Source of the DNA: Mycobacterium sp. GA-1841
GTDB taxonomy: Bacteria; Actinomycetota; Actinomycetes; Mycobacteriales; Mycobacteriaceae
NCBI RefSeq assembly: GCF_001954135.1
Contig: NZ_MBEQ01000069.1
Span: forward strand, 1 to 64,000
Direction: 5' to 3'
DNA: 64,000 nucleotides
The notes under the pieces are model-generated. The model saw only the letters and a program-made list of their open reading frames with translations, was not told the DNA's origin and ran no database searches. The position numbers and the translations under genes are program-made. This document shows, one piece after another, positions 24,271 through 34,434 of the stretch (position 1 is its first letter; each line of letters opens with the position of its first letter).

Positions 24271-24361
24271 AGTCGGGCAGCCTAGCGCTTTGCTCACAGA
24301 CTGGGACGCACGCATCCGAAATATGAGCAGCGGGCCGATGTTAGGTAAATTGGCCTCGATC

Positions 24362-26521
24362 ATGAGAACCCTTGACGCCCCCCGGACGGAGCCCGGCACC
24401 GAATCCGGTTCCGATTCGCGCGCCGCGATGGGGTCTCGCACATCGGGTTTCTACCGGCACGACCTTGACGGACTGCGCGGTATCGCCATTGCCCTGGTGG
24501 CGGTGTTCCACATCTGGTTCGGTCGGGTTTCCGGTGGTGTTGACGTTTTCCTCGCGTTGTCGGGCTTCTTCTTCGGCGGCAAGATGCTGCGCATCGCGCT
24601 CAATCCGGACGCGCCGCTGCGGCCCTTGCCCGAGGTCGTCCGCCTGGTGCGGCGCTTGTTGCCCGCGTTGGTCGTAGTGCTTGCCGCGGCCGCGGTGCTG
24701 ACCATCCTCGTACAGCCCGAGACCCGCTGGGAAACGTTTGCTGACCAAAGCCTGTCAAGCCTCGGCTACTACCAGAACTGGGAGCTGGCCAACACCGCCG
24801 CGGATTATCTTCGCGCCGGTGAGGCGGTCAGCCCACTGCAACACATCTGGTCCATGTCGGTCCAGGGACAGTTCTATGTGGCGTTCCTGGCGGTGGTCTT
24901 CGGGTTCGCCTTCCTGGGCCGCCGGATGTTCGGGCGTCACCTGCGCGCGGCGTTCATCGGGTTACTGGTTGCCCTGACCATCGCCTCGTTCGTGTACGCG
25001 ATCATCGCCCACAACACCGACCAGGCCACGGCCTACTACAACAGTTTCGCGCGCGGGTGGGAACTGCTCGTGGGCGCACTTGCCGGGGCGCTGGTGCCGG
25101 TGGTGCGGTGGCCGATGTGGTTGCGCACCATCCTGGCCACCGTGTCTCTGGCTGCGATCCTGGCATGCGGATGGTTGATCGACGGCGTCAAGGAATTCCC
25201 GGGCCCGTGGACGCTCGTCCCGGTCGGGGCCACGATCATCTTCATCCTCACCGCCGCCAACCGTGACCCGGACACCGAACGGCTGCCGGCCCCCAACCGG
25301 ATGTTGGCCACCAAACCGTTCGTGTCGTTGGGTTCGATGGCCTACTCGCTGTACCTGTGGCACTGGCCGCTGCTGATCTTCTGGCTGTCCTACTCCGGCC
25401 ACGCCCACGCCAACTTCCTCGAGGGCACGATCGTGCTGTTGATCTCGGGAGTGCTGGCCTGGCTCACCACCCGCTACATCGAGGATCCGCTGCGGCCGCA
25501 GAAGGTGAAGGTCCCCACCCCGGCCCCGGCTGTTCCGATCCGGGTGCGGCTACGCCGGCCCACCATCGTTCTGGGTTCCATCGTCGGGCTCCTGGGTGTC
25601 GCGTTGACCGCCACCTCGTTCACCTGGCGTGAACACGTGACCGTGCAGCGCGCCAGCGGCAAGGAACTGTCCGGGCTCTCGGCCCGCGATTACCCGGGAG
25701 CGCGCGCGTTGACCGAGCATGCGCGGGTGCCGAAGCTGCCGATGCGGCCGACGGTGCTCGAGGCCAAGGACGACCTCCCGGTCTCCACCACCGACGGGTG
25801 CATCAGCGATTTCGGCAATACCGACGTGATCAACTGCACCTACGGTGCCAAGGACGCATCGCGCACCATCGCCGTGGCGGGCGGTTCGCACGCCGAGCAT
25901 TGGATCACCGCTCTGGATCTGCTGGGTCGCCTGCACGATTTCAAGGTGGTCACCTACCTCAAGATGGGCTGCCCACTCACCACAGAGGAGACACCGCTGG
26001 TGATGGGCGACAATCGCCCATACCCGAAGTGCCACCAGTGGAATGAAAAGGTGATGGCCAAACTCATCGCCGATCATCCGGATTACGTCTTCACCACCTC
26101 CACCCGTCCATGGAACATCAAGCCTGGAGATGTGATGCCAGGGACCTATATCGGGATCTGGGAAGCGTTCGCCCAGGCCAACATTCCGGTGTTGGCCATG
26201 CGCGACACGCCCTGGCTCACCCGAAATGGCAAGCCGTACTTTCCGTACGACTGCCTGGCCAAGGGCGGTGATTCCGTCTCCTGCGGCATCGAACGGTCCA
26301 AGGTACTCGCCGACCACAATCCGACGCTCGATTTCGTCGGGCGGTTCCCTGGGCTCAAGCCACTCGACATGAGCGATGCGGTGTGCCGGAAAGACTATTG
26401 CCGCGTGGTCGAGGGAAATGTCTTGCTGTACCACGATTCCCATCACCTCTCGACGACCTACATGCGCACGATGACGGGCGAACTGGGCCGTCAGATGGCG
26501 GCGGCCACCGGTTGGTGGTGA
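24362..26521 (+). CDS. Membrane acyltransferase with C-terminal SGNH domain (OafA-like)
   Basis: A 719-residue integral membrane protein. The N-terminal acyltransferase-3 domain begins [19 protein letters not shown] (catalytic His) and spans about ten hydrophobic helices to residue 430. A periplasmic SGNH-hydrolase-like domain follows (about 480-719), with block [12 protein letters not shown] and the C-terminal DSHHLS. These enzymes acylate cell-surface sugars. The gene is divergent from bioA and 4 nt upstream of treX, so it may act on trehalose- or glucan-derived surface molecules, but this is only suggested by position (it matches Rv1565c). Confidence 0.9.
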   Translation: MRTLDAPRTEPGTESGSDSRAAMGSRTSGFYRHDLDGLRGIAIALVAVFHIWFGRVSGGVDVFLALSGFFFGGKMLRIALNPDAPLRPLPEVVRLVRRLLPALVVVLAAAAVLTILVQPETRWETFADQSLSSLGYYQNWELANTAADYLRAGEAVSPLQHIWSMSVQGQFYVAFLAVVFGFAFLGRRMFGRHLRAAFIGLLVALTIASFVYAIIAHNTDQATAYYNSFARGWELLVGALAGALVPVVRWPMWLRTILATVSLAAILACGWLIDGVKEFPGPWTLVPVGATIIFILTAANRDPDTERLPAPNRMLATKPFVSLGSMAYSLYLWHWPLLIFWLSYSGHAHANFLEGTIVLLISGVLAWLTTRYIEDPLRPQKVKVPTPAPAVPIRVRLRRPTIVLGSIVGLLGVALTATSFTWREHVTVQRASGKELSGLSARDYPGARALTEHARVPKLPMRPTVLEAKDDLPVSTTDGCISDFGNTDVINCTYGAKDASRTIAVAGGSHAEHWITALDLLGRLHDFKVVTYLKMGCPLTTEETPLVMGDNRPYPKCHQWNEKVMAKLIADHPDYVFTTSTRPWNIKPGDVMPGTYIGIWEAFAQANIPVLAMRDTPWLTRNGKPYFPYDCLAKGGDSVSCGIERSKVLADHNPTLDFVGRFPGLKPLDMSDAVCRKDYCRVVEGNVLLYHDSHHLSTTYMRTMTGELGRQMAAATGWW

Positions 26522-26525
26522 GGCC

Positions 26526-28694
26526 ATGCTGCCGTCCTCGTCCGTACCGTCCGGACCAGTACCCACGCCGATCTCGATGGTCTGGCCCGGAGAGGCTTAC
26601 CCCCTGGGGGCCACCTATGACGGGGCAGGCACCAATTTCTCGCTGTTCTCCGAGGTCGCCGAACGCGTCGAGCTGTGCCTGATCGCCAAGGACGGTTCGG
26701 AGAACCGGATCAATCTCGAAGAGGTCGACGGCTACGTGTGGCATGCCTACCTGCCCACGGTCACCCCGGGGCAGCGCTACGGCTACCGCGTGTACGGCCC
26801 GTGGGACCCGGGCGCCGGCCACCGGTGTGATCCCAGCAAGCTCCTGCTGGACCCCTACGGGAAGTCCTTCCACGGCGACTTCGATTTCAGTCAGGCCCTG
26901 TTCTCCTACGACTTGACGGCCGAACCGGCGGGCACCGGAACCCCGCCGCAGATCGACTCGCTGGGCCACACCATGACGAGCGTGGTGATCAACCCGTTCT
27001 TCCAATGGGGCTCCGACCGGGCACCCAAGACGCCGTATCACGACACGGTGATCTATGAGGCGCACGTCAAAGGGATGACCCAGACACATCCGGGAATCCC
27101 CGAGGAGCTGCGCGGCACGTATGCCGGTCTGAGCCACCCGGTGATCATCGAGCATCTCCAGTCGCTGAACATCACCGCGATCGAGCTGATGCCGGTCCAC
27201 CAGTTCATGCACGACCACCGGCTGCTGGATCTCGGGCTGCGCAACTACTGGGGCTACAACACCGTGGGCTTCTTCGCCCCGCATTTCCAGTACGCGGCCA
27301 CCCGGCATGCCGGCGGCGCGGTGGCCGAGTTCAAATCCATGGTCAAGGCCTTCCACGACGCGGGTATCGAGGTGATTCTCGACGTCGTCTACAACCACAC
27401 CGCCGAAGGCAACCACCTCGGCCCGACCATCAACTTCCGCGGTATCGACAACGCCGCCTACTACCGATTGATCGACGGCCAGCCCGAGTACTACAAGGAC
27501 TTCACCGGCACGGGAAACAGCCTCAACGCCCGGCATCCGCACACGCTGCAGCTGATCATGGACTCCTTGCGCTACTGGGTGCTGGAGATGCATGTCGACG
27601 GTTTCCGGTTCGACCTGGCCTCGACCCTGGCCCGCGAGTTCTACGACGTGGACCGACTTTCGGCGTTCTTCGATCTGGTCCAGCAGGATCCGGTGATCAG
27701 CCAGGTCAAACTGATCGCCGAACCATGGGATATCGGCGAGGGCGGCTATCAGGTCGGCAACTTCCCGGGTTTGTGGACCGAGTGGAACGGGAAATATCGC
27801 GACACTGTGCGTGACTATTGGCGCGGCGAGCCCGCGACCCTCGGCGAGTTCGCGTCCCGGCTGACCGGGTCGTCGGACCTCTATGAGGCGACCGGCCGCC
27901 GGCCCAGCGCCAGCATCAACTTCGTCACCTGCCATGACGGGTTCACGCTCAACGATCTCGTGTCCTACAACGAGAAGCACAACGAGGCCAACGGCGAGGA
28001 CAATCGCGACGGCGAGAGCCACAACCGCTCCTGGAACTGCGGGGTCGAGGGTCCGACGGACGATCCGGACATCCACGCGCTGCGTGCCAAGCAGATGCGC
28101 AATATCATCGGGACCTTGATGCTGTCGCAAGGAACGCCGATGATCGCCCACGGCGACGAGATCGGCCGAACCCAGTTGGGAAACAACAACGTCTACTGCC
28201 AGGACTCCGAACTGTCCTGGATGGACTGGTCACTGCAGGAGACCAACGCCGACCATCTGGAGTTCACCCGCAAGGTGCTGGCATTCCGCAAGCGCCATCC
28301 GGCGTTTCGGCGCCGCCGGTTCTTCGAGGGCAAACCGATCCGCAGCGGCGATCAGGTCCGCGACATCGCCTGGCTCACGCCGGCCGGCACCGAGATGACC
28401 CCGCAGGACTGGGGCGCCGGCTTGGGCACCTGCGTGGCGGTGTTCCTCAACGGCGACTCGATCCCGGCTCCGAACGCCCGCGGCGAGCGCGTGGTCGACG
28501 ACACGTTCCTGTTGTGCTTCAACGCCAATGACCACGAGCAGGAGTTCGTCACTCCCGACGGCGAGTACGCGACCGAGTGGACGGCCGACATCGACACCGC
28601 CAGCCCGACCGGAGATTCGGATGTGGTGATCGCCGCCGGTGCCACCATTTCCTTGCAGGCACGCTCGCTTCTCGTCCTCCGTAAGACCGCCTGA
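26526..28694 (+). CDS. treX: Glycogen debranching enzyme TreX/GlgX
   Basis: A 722-residue isoamylase-type glycoside hydrolase (GH13) that cleaves alpha-1,6 branches of glycogen and so supplies linear maltodextrin to TreY. An N-terminal carbohydrate-binding module (about 18-105) precedes the barrel. The catalytic nucleophile is D363 in VDGFRFDLAS, the acid E399 in LIAEPWDIG and the transition-state Asp D471 in TCHDGFTLND. It starts 4 nt after the acyltransferase and is 1 nt from treY. Confidence 0.95.
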   Translation: MLPSSSVPSGPVPTPISMVWPGEAYPLGATYDGAGTNFSLFSEVAERVELCLIAKDGSENRINLEEVDGYVWHAYLPTVTPGQRYGYRVYGPWDPGAGHRCDPSKLLLDPYGKSFHGDFDFSQALFSYDLTAEPAGTGTPPQIDSLGHTMTSVVINPFFQWGSDRAPKTPYHDTVIYEAHVKGMTQTHPGIPEELRGTYAGLSHPVIIEHLQSLNITAIELMPVHQFMHDHRLLDLGLRNYWGYNTVGFFAPHFQYAATRHAGGAVAEFKSMVKAFHDAGIEVILDVVYNHTAEGNHLGPTINFRGIDNAAYYRLIDGQPEYYKDFTGTGNSLNARHPHTLQLIMDSLRYWVLEMHVDGFRFDLASTLAREFYDVDRLSAFFDLVQQDPVISQVKLIAEPWDIGEGGYQVGNFPGLWTEWNGKYRDTVRDYWRGEPATLGEFASRLTGSSDLYEATGRRPSASINFVTCHDGFTLNDLVSYNEKHNEANGEDNRDGESHNRSWNCGVEGPTDDPDIHALRAKQMRNIIGTLMLSQGTPMIAHGDEIGRTQLGNNNVYCQDSELSWMDWSLQETNADHLEFTRKVLAFRKRHPAFRRRRFFEGKPIRSGDQVRDIAWLTPAGTEMTPQDWGAGLGTCVAVFLNGDSIPAPNARGERVVDDTFLLCFNANDHEQEFVTPDGEYATEWTADIDTASPTGDSDVVIAAGATISLQARSLLVLRKTA

Positions 28695-28695
28695 C

Positions 28696-30963
28696 ATGCC
28701 GCGCCCGGTCGTCTCGACGTATCGGCTCCAGATGCGCGCGGATTGCTGCACATTCGACGATGCGGTGCAGCTTCTGGACTATCTCGACCAGCTCGGTGTC
28801 TCGCACCTGTACCTGTCACCCATCCTGACCGCGGCCCCCGGGTCCACGCACGGCTACGACGTCACCGACCCGACCACGGTGTCGGCTGCCCTCGGTGGCC
28901 CGGACGGACTGCGACGACTCGCCGAGGCAGCCCATGCCAGGGGCATCGGCCTCGTCGTCGATATCGTTCCCAACCATGTCGGCGTCGCACACGCCGAGCA
29001 GAACCCATGGTGGTGGGACCTGCTGCGACACGGTCGCGATTCGCGATATGCCGATTATTTCGACATCGACTGGGATCTCGCCGATGGCCGAATTGTGTTG
29101 CCAGTCTTGGGCTCTGACGAGGATGTGGCCGATCTTTCCGTCGACGGCGACGTGTTGCGCCTGGGTGATCTATCCTTCCCGATCGCGCCGGGTACCGACG
29201 GCGGCACCGGACCTCAGGTGCACGACCGTCAGCACTATCGGCTGACCGGGTGGCGCACCGGGAGCTGCGGATACCGCCGGTTCTTCTCGATCACCTCCCT
29301 GGCCGCGCTGCGCCAGGAGGACCGGGCGGTGTTCGACGCCACTCATGTCGAGGTCAAACGCTGGTTCGACGAGGGACTGGTGGACGGCCTCCGCATCGAT
29401 CACCCGGACGGGTTGTCCGATCCGGCCGGGTATCTGCGGTGGCTGCGTGAACTGACCGGTCCGGATGCCTGGATCGTGGTGGAAAAGATCCTGGCCACCG
29501 ACGAGAGCCTCGACGCGTCGCTGCCGGTGAACGGCAGCACCGGATATGACGCGCTGCGCGAGGTCGGCGGAATCTTCGTCGACCCGACCGGCAAAGACGT
29601 GCTGACCGCACTGAGCGGCGCCCGAGACCCGCAGGACGAACGCAGGCTCAAGGCGGCGACCGTCACCGACACGCTGTCCAGCGAACTCCACCGGCTGTGC
29701 CGGGTCATCTCGGCCGTCACCGCACACCACGATCCAGACGTTCCGGCCGCGGTCGCAGCCCTTGTCAGCCGGATCGGTGTCTACCGAAGCGACTACCCGG
29801 CGCTGGCCCCGCTCCTTCCGGTGGCTTTGGCCGAAACCGCTTCCGCTGTACCTGAACTGACCGAAGCGCTGTCGGCGATCTCGGTCGCCATGGCCACCAG
29901 CGACGAGGTGGTGTCACGCTTCAACCAACTGTGCGGAGCGGCGACCGCCAAAGCGGTCGAGGACTGCCTGTTCTACCGTGACGCCAGGCTCGTATCGCTC
30001 AACGAGGTCGGCGGCGCACCGGATCTGTTCGGGGTCACTCTTGCCGAGTTCCATCAGCGGAGCGCGACGCGAGCCCACACCTGGCCGTCGGCGATGACCA
30101 CGCTGTCGACACATGACACGAAGCGTGGAGAGGATGTCCGCGCTCGCATCGGGCTGCTGTCGCAGGTACCGGAAACGTGGACCGATTCGGTTCAGCGATG
30201 GACCGCCCTGACCGCTCCCCCCGACCGTGCCACCGCGCTGTTCCTGTGGCAGAACATCTTCGGGGTGTGGCCGGTGGACGGCATGGTCACCGACCAGCTT
30301 CGTGACCGGCTCCATGCCTACACCGAGAAAGCGATCCGCGAGGCCGCCACCCGCACCTCGTGGCATGACCCCGACACCGACTTCGAGGACGAGGTGCACG
30401 CTTGGCTGGACCGGGTACTCGACGGGCCGGTGGCAGCCGAGGTGACGGCGCTGGTGAGCCGCCTGGAGGTGCATGCACGAAACGACAGCCTGGGCCAGAA
30501 ACTCCTCCAGCTGACCGCCCCCGGAGTTCCGGACGTCTACCAGGGCACCGAGACCACCGAGGACAGCCTGGTGGACCCCGACAACCGGCGCCCGGTCGTT
30601 TATTCGACGTTGCGTGCATCCCTGGAGCGCGGAGATGATCCGAAGCTGCGGGTGACCACCTCGGCGCTGGCGTTGCGGCGTGCGCGTCCACAGTCGTTCC
30701 TCGGCGGCGTCTACCGTCCCCTGGCCGCCACCGGCAGCGCAGCCCGGCACGTGGTGGCCTTCGGGCGAGGTGAAGACGTGGTGGTGACGGTGAGTCGCTG
30801 GACGGTGAGCCTCGCCGAAACCGGCTGGGACGACACGGTACTGCCATTGCCGGGAGGCCGGTGGACCGATCGCCTCAGTGGCCGGACCTGGTCCGGCCGG
30901 GTCCAGGTCGGCGAACTACTCTCCGATTCACCCGTCGCGCTGCTGGAGAGAACCGATGTCTGA
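28696..30963 (+). CDS. treY: Maltooligosyltrehalose synthase TreY
   Basis: A 755-residue GH13 enzyme that converts the reducing-end alpha-1,4 bond of a maltodextrin to the alpha-1,1 bond of trehalose. Typical features are STYRLQM at the start, LSPILTAAPGSTHGYDV, the catalytic D235 in DGLRIDHPDGL, E263 in IVVEKILA and D474 in LSTHDTKRGED. The ATG at 28696 follows the treX stop by 1 nt, and the 3' end overlaps treZ by 8 nt, so the three genes form a tight operon. Confidence 0.96.
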   Translation: MPRPVVSTYRLQMRADCCTFDDAVQLLDYLDQLGVSHLYLSPILTAAPGSTHGYDVTDPTTVSAALGGPDGLRRLAEAAHARGIGLVVDIVPNHVGVAHAEQNPWWWDLLRHGRDSRYADYFDIDWDLADGRIVLPVLGSDEDVADLSVDGDVLRLGDLSFPIAPGTDGGTGPQVHDRQHYRLTGWRTGSCGYRRFFSITSLAALRQEDRAVFDATHVEVKRWFDEGLVDGLRIDHPDGLSDPAGYLRWLRELTGPDAWIVVEKILATDESLDASLPVNGSTGYDALREVGGIFVDPTGKDVLTALSGARDPQDERRLKAATVTDTLSSELHRLCRVISAVTAHHDPDVPAAVAALVSRIGVYRSDYPALAPLLPVALAETASAVPELTEALSAISVAMATSDEVVSRFNQLCGAATAKAVEDCLFYRDARLVSLNEVGGAPDLFGVTLAEFHQRSATRAHTWPSAMTTLSTHDTKRGEDVRARIGLLSQVPETWTDSVQRWTALTAPPDRATALFLWQNIFGVWPVDGMVTDQLRDRLHAYTEKAIREAATRTSWHDPDTDFEDEVHAWLDRVLDGPVAAEVTALVSRLEVHARNDSLGQKLLQLTAPGVPDVYQGTETTEDSLVDPDNRRPVVYSTLRASLERGDDPKLRVTTSALALRRARPQSFLGGVYRPLAATGSAARHVVAFGRGEDVVVTVSRWTVSLAETGWDDTVLPLPGGRWTDRLSGRTWSGRVQVGELLSDSPVALLERTDV

Positions 30964-32692
30964 GTTCGCGGTGTGGGCGCCCGAACCGGACCGGGTGCGC
31001 GTCGATGTCGACGGAACTCTGCACGAGATGGCCCGATCCGACGATGGATGGTGGCGCGCCGAGGTCACCTGCCGTGCCGACGCCCGCTACGGTTTCGTGC
31101 TCGGCGACGACCCGAAGGTCCTGCCCGACCCACGATCACCGCGCCAACCCGACGGCGTGCACGAACGCTCGCAGCTCTGGCAACCTGCCGCGGATGCCTG
31201 GACGGATCACCGGTGGACAGGCAAATCGATCTGCGGCGACGTGATCTACGAGCTGCACATCGGGACATTCACGCCCGCAGGCACATTCGACGCCGCGATC
31301 GAGAAGCTGGACCACCTGGTAGATCTCGGCGTCGGCTTCGTGGAACTGATGCCGGTCAACGCGTTCAGCGGCACCCACGGCTGGGGCTACGACGGCGTGC
31401 TCTGGTATGCCGTCCACGAACCCTACGGCGGGCCCGACGGCCTCGTCCGCTTCGTCGATGCCTGCCACGCGCGCGGTCTCGGAGTGCTCATCGATGCGGT
31501 GTTCAACCACCTCGGCCCCTCTGGGAACTACCTCCCGCGGTTCGGGCCATATCTCTCGGCGGGCAACAATCCCTGGGGCAGCTCGATCAATCTGTCCGAC
31601 GCCGACGCCGACGAGGTCCGCAGCTACATCATCGAGTGCGCATTGCGCTGGATGCGTGAATTCCACGTGGACGGTTTGCGCCTCGACGCCGTGCACGCGC
31701 TGATGGACAACACCGCCATCCACCTGCTCGAGGAGCTTGCTGCCCGCACCGACGCACTGGCCGACGAGCTCGGTAGGCCACTGTCGCTGATCGCCGAGAG
31801 CGACCTCAACGACCCCCGCCTGATCACCGACCGAATCCATGGCGGATACGGACTGACCGCGCAATGGGACGACGACATCCACCACGCCATCCACACCGCG
31901 GTGTCGGGGGAACGGCAGGGTTACTACGCCGACTTCGGGTCACTGGCCACATTGGCCCAGACCTTGAAGCACGGATACTTCCACGCCGGCACGTACTCGT
32001 CGTTCCGTCATCGCAGGCACGGCCGCCCGTTGGACACGGCCACGATCCCGGCCACCCGGTTGTTGGCCTACACCCTGACCCACGACCAGGTGGGAAATCG
32101 TGCCATCGGGGATCGGCCGTCCCAGGTGCTGACATTCGGCCAACTCGCGGTCAAGGCCGCGCTGGCCCTCGGTTCTCCCTACACGGCAATGCTTTTCATG
32201 GGCGAAGAATGGGGATCCTCGTCACCGTTCCAGTTCTTCAGCTCACATCCGGAGCCGGATCTGGCCCGCGCCACCGCCGAGGGCCGCAAGGCCGAGTTCG
32301 CCGAGCACGGCTGGGATGCCGATGAGGTCCCCGACCCGCAGGATCCGGCGACGTTCCTGCGGTCCAAATTGAACTGGGACGAGGTCACCGAAGGCGAGCA
32401 CCGTCGGCTGCTCCACACGTATCGCGACCTGATCGCGTTGCGCCGCAACGAACCCGATCTCGCCGATCCGTGGCTGGATCACCTGGCCATCGACTTCGAC
32501 GAGGAACAACGCTGGATTGTCCTGCATCGAGGCACCGTGTCCATCGCCTGCAACCTCGGCACCGACCCGGTGCCGGTTCCGGTGACCGGTGAACTGGTCG
32601 CGGCCTGGGATACCCCGGAGGTCGGCGCCGAGGCCACGACGTTGCCCGGACATTCGTTCGTCGTTCTGCGTGGCGCCCGGAAATGTGGTTGA
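30956..32692 (+). CDS. treZ: Maltooligosyltrehalose trehalohydrolase TreZ
   Basis: A 578-residue GH13 enzyme that releases free trehalose from the maltooligosyltrehalose made by TreY. An N-terminal beta-sandwich (about 1-85) leads to the barrel. Catalytic residues are D244 in VDGLRLDAVHAL, E281 in LIAESDLND and D377 in TLTHDQVGNR. FMGEEWGSSSPFQFF is a family marker. The gene overlaps treY by 8 nt. Trehalose is both a compatible solute and the core of the mycobacterial surface acyltrehaloses. Confidence 0.96.
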   Translation: MSEFAVWAPEPDRVRVDVDGTLHEMARSDDGWWRAEVTCRADARYGFVLGDDPKVLPDPRSPRQPDGVHERSQLWQPAADAWTDHRWTGKSICGDVIYELHIGTFTPAGTFDAAIEKLDHLVDLGVGFVELMPVNAFSGTHGWGYDGVLWYAVHEPYGGPDGLVRFVDACHARGLGVLIDAVFNHLGPSGNYLPRFGPYLSAGNNPWGSSINLSDADADEVRSYIIECALRWMREFHVDGLRLDAVHALMDNTAIHLLEELAARTDALADELGRPLSLIAESDLNDPRLITDRIHGGYGLTAQWDDDIHHAIHTAVSGERQGYYADFGSLATLAQTLKHGYFHAGTYSSFRHRRHGRPLDTATIPATRLLAYTLTHDQVGNRAIGDRPSQVLTFGQLAVKAALALGSPYTAMLFMGEEWGSSSPFQFFSSHPEPDLARATAEGRKAEFAEHGWDADEVPDPQDPATFLRSKLNWDEVTEGEHRRLLHTYRDLIALRRNEPDLADPWLDHLAIDFDEEQRWIVLHRGTVSIACNLGTDPVPVPVTGELVAAWDTPEVGAEATTLPGHSFVVLRGARKCG

Positions 32693-32708
32693 GAGGCGTT
32701 GCGGGCGT

Positions 32709-33167
32709 TCAGCGATTCTTCAGCACAGATGTCGTGTCGAGTCCGACGGGTAGACCGCGCGCGCCGATGGGTCGCAGTTCTGGAACCGGCTGCCCGCGCT
32801 CATCGATCAGGACGGAATGCGCCTCGTCCGTAGCGAATGCGTGCCGCTCGCCCCATTGACGAAGCGCCAGTACGACCGTGAAGAGGTCACGTCCGGCCGC
32901 AGTCAGCGTGTACACCTGCCGCCGGCCGGACTGTGCCGTCTCGCGATGGAGAATGCCCCGTTCCACGAGGCGGCGCAGCCGGTCGGTGAGGATGTTGCGG
33001 GCAATGCCGGTTCGCTGCTGAAAGTCGGTGAACGCCCGCGCGCCGTCCATCGCGTCACGGACGATGAGCAGACTCCAGCGATCCCCGATCAGGTCGAGAG
33101 TGCGCGCCACCGGACACGGTGGGTCAGTCCAGGTCACGTCGTCGCGACGGACCGTCGAGTCCCCCAT
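32709..33167 (-). CDS. HxlR-family transcriptional regulator
   Basis: A 152-residue winged-helix regulator with the HxlR pattern CPVARTLDLIGDRWSLLIVRDAM, then ILTDRLRRLVERGIL for the recognition helix region. HxlR proteins often sense electrophiles or quinones through an N-terminal cysteine; here one Cys lies in PPCPVAR. The ATG at 33167 follows AGGGGG closely. GTG 33170 and ATG 33200 are alternatives. It is divergent from an MFS exporter gene, which it probably represses. Confidence 0.85.
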   Translation of the reverse strand: MGDSTVRRDDVTWTDPPCPVARTLDLIGDRWSLLIVRDAMDGARAFTDFQQRTGIARNILTDRLRRLVERGILHRETAQSGRRQVYTLTAAGRDLFTVVLALRQWGERHAFATDEAHSVLIDERGQPVPELRPIGARGLPVGLDTTSVLKNR

Positions 33168-33220
33168 CACACCCCCTGAAGAGTTGCTGATTGAAACCAT
33201 TCTGCCGTAGCGTTCATTGA

Positions 33221-33235
33221 GTTGCAATATGCAAC
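33221..33235. promoter_or_regulatory. HxlR operator candidate
   Basis: GTTGCA-ATA-TGCAAC is a perfect 15-bp palindrome in the short gap between the HxlR gene and the divergent MFS gene, 16 nt before the MFS start. Its place and symmetry fit a repressor site controlling both genes. Confidence 0.65.
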
Positions 33236-33250
33236 CAATTGGAGGTGGCA

Positions 33251-34417
33251 GTGGAACTGACCCTTGGTATGCGAATGTTCTTCGCCGCCGTGTGCGCAGT
33301 GGCGGTTTCCACGGTCTATGCAGCGCAGCCGGTACTGACTCAGATCGGCGGTGAACTCGGCGTGCCGGAGGCCGAGCTCGGCTGGATCGTCACAGCCGGG
33401 CAACTCGGATATCTCGTGGGGTTGGTCCTGCTGGTTCCTTTCGGTGACGTGTTCGACCGACGTCGGCTCATCAGTGGACATCTGGCGCTGGCCGCCGTCG
33501 GCGTCACCGTCGCCGCGATTGCCCCCGACACATGGGTACTGCTGACCGGATTGGCAGTCGCCGGATTGTTCGCGGTCGCCGTCCAGACCACCGTCGCCTA
33601 TGCGGCGGCCCTGTCCACACCCGCCGAACGCGGCCGCACCCTCGGCGTGGTGACCTCCGGTGTCGTCGTCGGCATCATCGGCGCGCGCGTGGTGGCGGGA
33701 GCACTTGCCGCAGCATGGGGGTGGCGCAGCATCTACGCCGGACTCGCCGTAGTTCTGGTCATGCTGGCAGCTGCGGGCGCACGACTGCTGCCGCCCGACC
33801 CACGAATCCACCAAAGCAACTACCCACAGGTGCTGGCATCGTTTGGCCGGCTGTTCGGCGAACCTCTGTTCATCTCGCGAGGACTGATCGCGTTCTTCCT
33901 GTTCGCCTCCTTCGGCACGCTGTGGAGTGGCCTGGCACTGCCGCTCACAGCGGGTCCGTGGCACTTGAGCGCAGCACAAACCGGACTGTTCGGCGTCGCG
34001 GGCCTCGCCGGCGCGCTCGGCGCCGCGCGGGCGGGACGCTGGGCCGATACCGGAATCGCCGGCGCCGTCACCGGCGGGGCACTCGGGCTACTGATCGCGT
34101 CCTGGCTGGCCATCGGACAGGCCCGTTGGTCGCTGGTCCTCGTCGTCGCGGGTGTGATCGTGCTCGATTTCGCCGTGCAGGCAGCGCATGTGAGCAACCA
34201 GCATGTGCTCACCACTACCTACCCACACCGCACCAGCAGCGTCATCGGCGGCTACATGTTCTTCTATTCGCTGGGCTCGGCTGCCGGCGCGACCACGACG
34301 ACCGCGGTGTACTCGATCGCGGGATGGGTCGGATCGAGCATCCTCGGCGCGACCTTCGCGGCCTGCGCACTCGTTGTGTGGTCAGTCAGCCGATCCGCGC
34401 TCCGGCCGCCACGATGA
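33251..34417 (+). CDS. MFS transporter (drug-efflux type)
   Basis: A 388-residue major facilitator protein with about twelve hydrophobic segments. The loop 2-3 signature GDVFDRRRLI fits the MFS pattern, and GRTLGVVTSGVVVGIIGARVVAG resembles the antiporter motif C of efflux members. The start GTG 33251 is chosen because GGAGG lies 5 nt upstream. The adjacent HxlR regulator suggests inducible export of a toxic compound. The substrate is unknown. Confidence 0.85.
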   Translation: MELTLGMRMFFAAVCAVAVSTVYAAQPVLTQIGGELGVPEAELGWIVTAGQLGYLVGLVLLVPFGDVFDRRRLISGHLALAAVGVTVAAIAPDTWVLLTGLAVAGLFAVAVQTTVAYAAALSTPAERGRTLGVVTSGVVVGIIGARVVAGALAAAWGWRSIYAGLAVVLVMLAAAGARLLPPDPRIHQSNYPQVLASFGRLFGEPLFISRGLIAFFLFASFGTLWSGLALPLTAGPWHLSAAQTGLFGVAGLAGALGAARAGRWADTGIAGAVTGGALGLLIASWLAIGQARWSLVLVVAGVIVLDFAVQAAHVSNQHVLTTTYPHRTSSVIGGYMFFYSLGSAAGATTTTAVYSIAGWVGSSILGATFAACALVVWSVSRSALRPPR

Positions 34418-34434
34418 CGACCCTGCGGACCGAC

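Noticed and set aside
22963..24441. Longer N-terminal extension of BioA (start at 24441)
   Set aside because: The extra residues lack similarity to the family and overlap the divergent acyltransferase start region.
26355..28151. Minus-strand 598-codon open frame opposite treX
   Set aside because: treX catalytic motifs are complete in the plus frame; the other frame is a GC-bias shadow.
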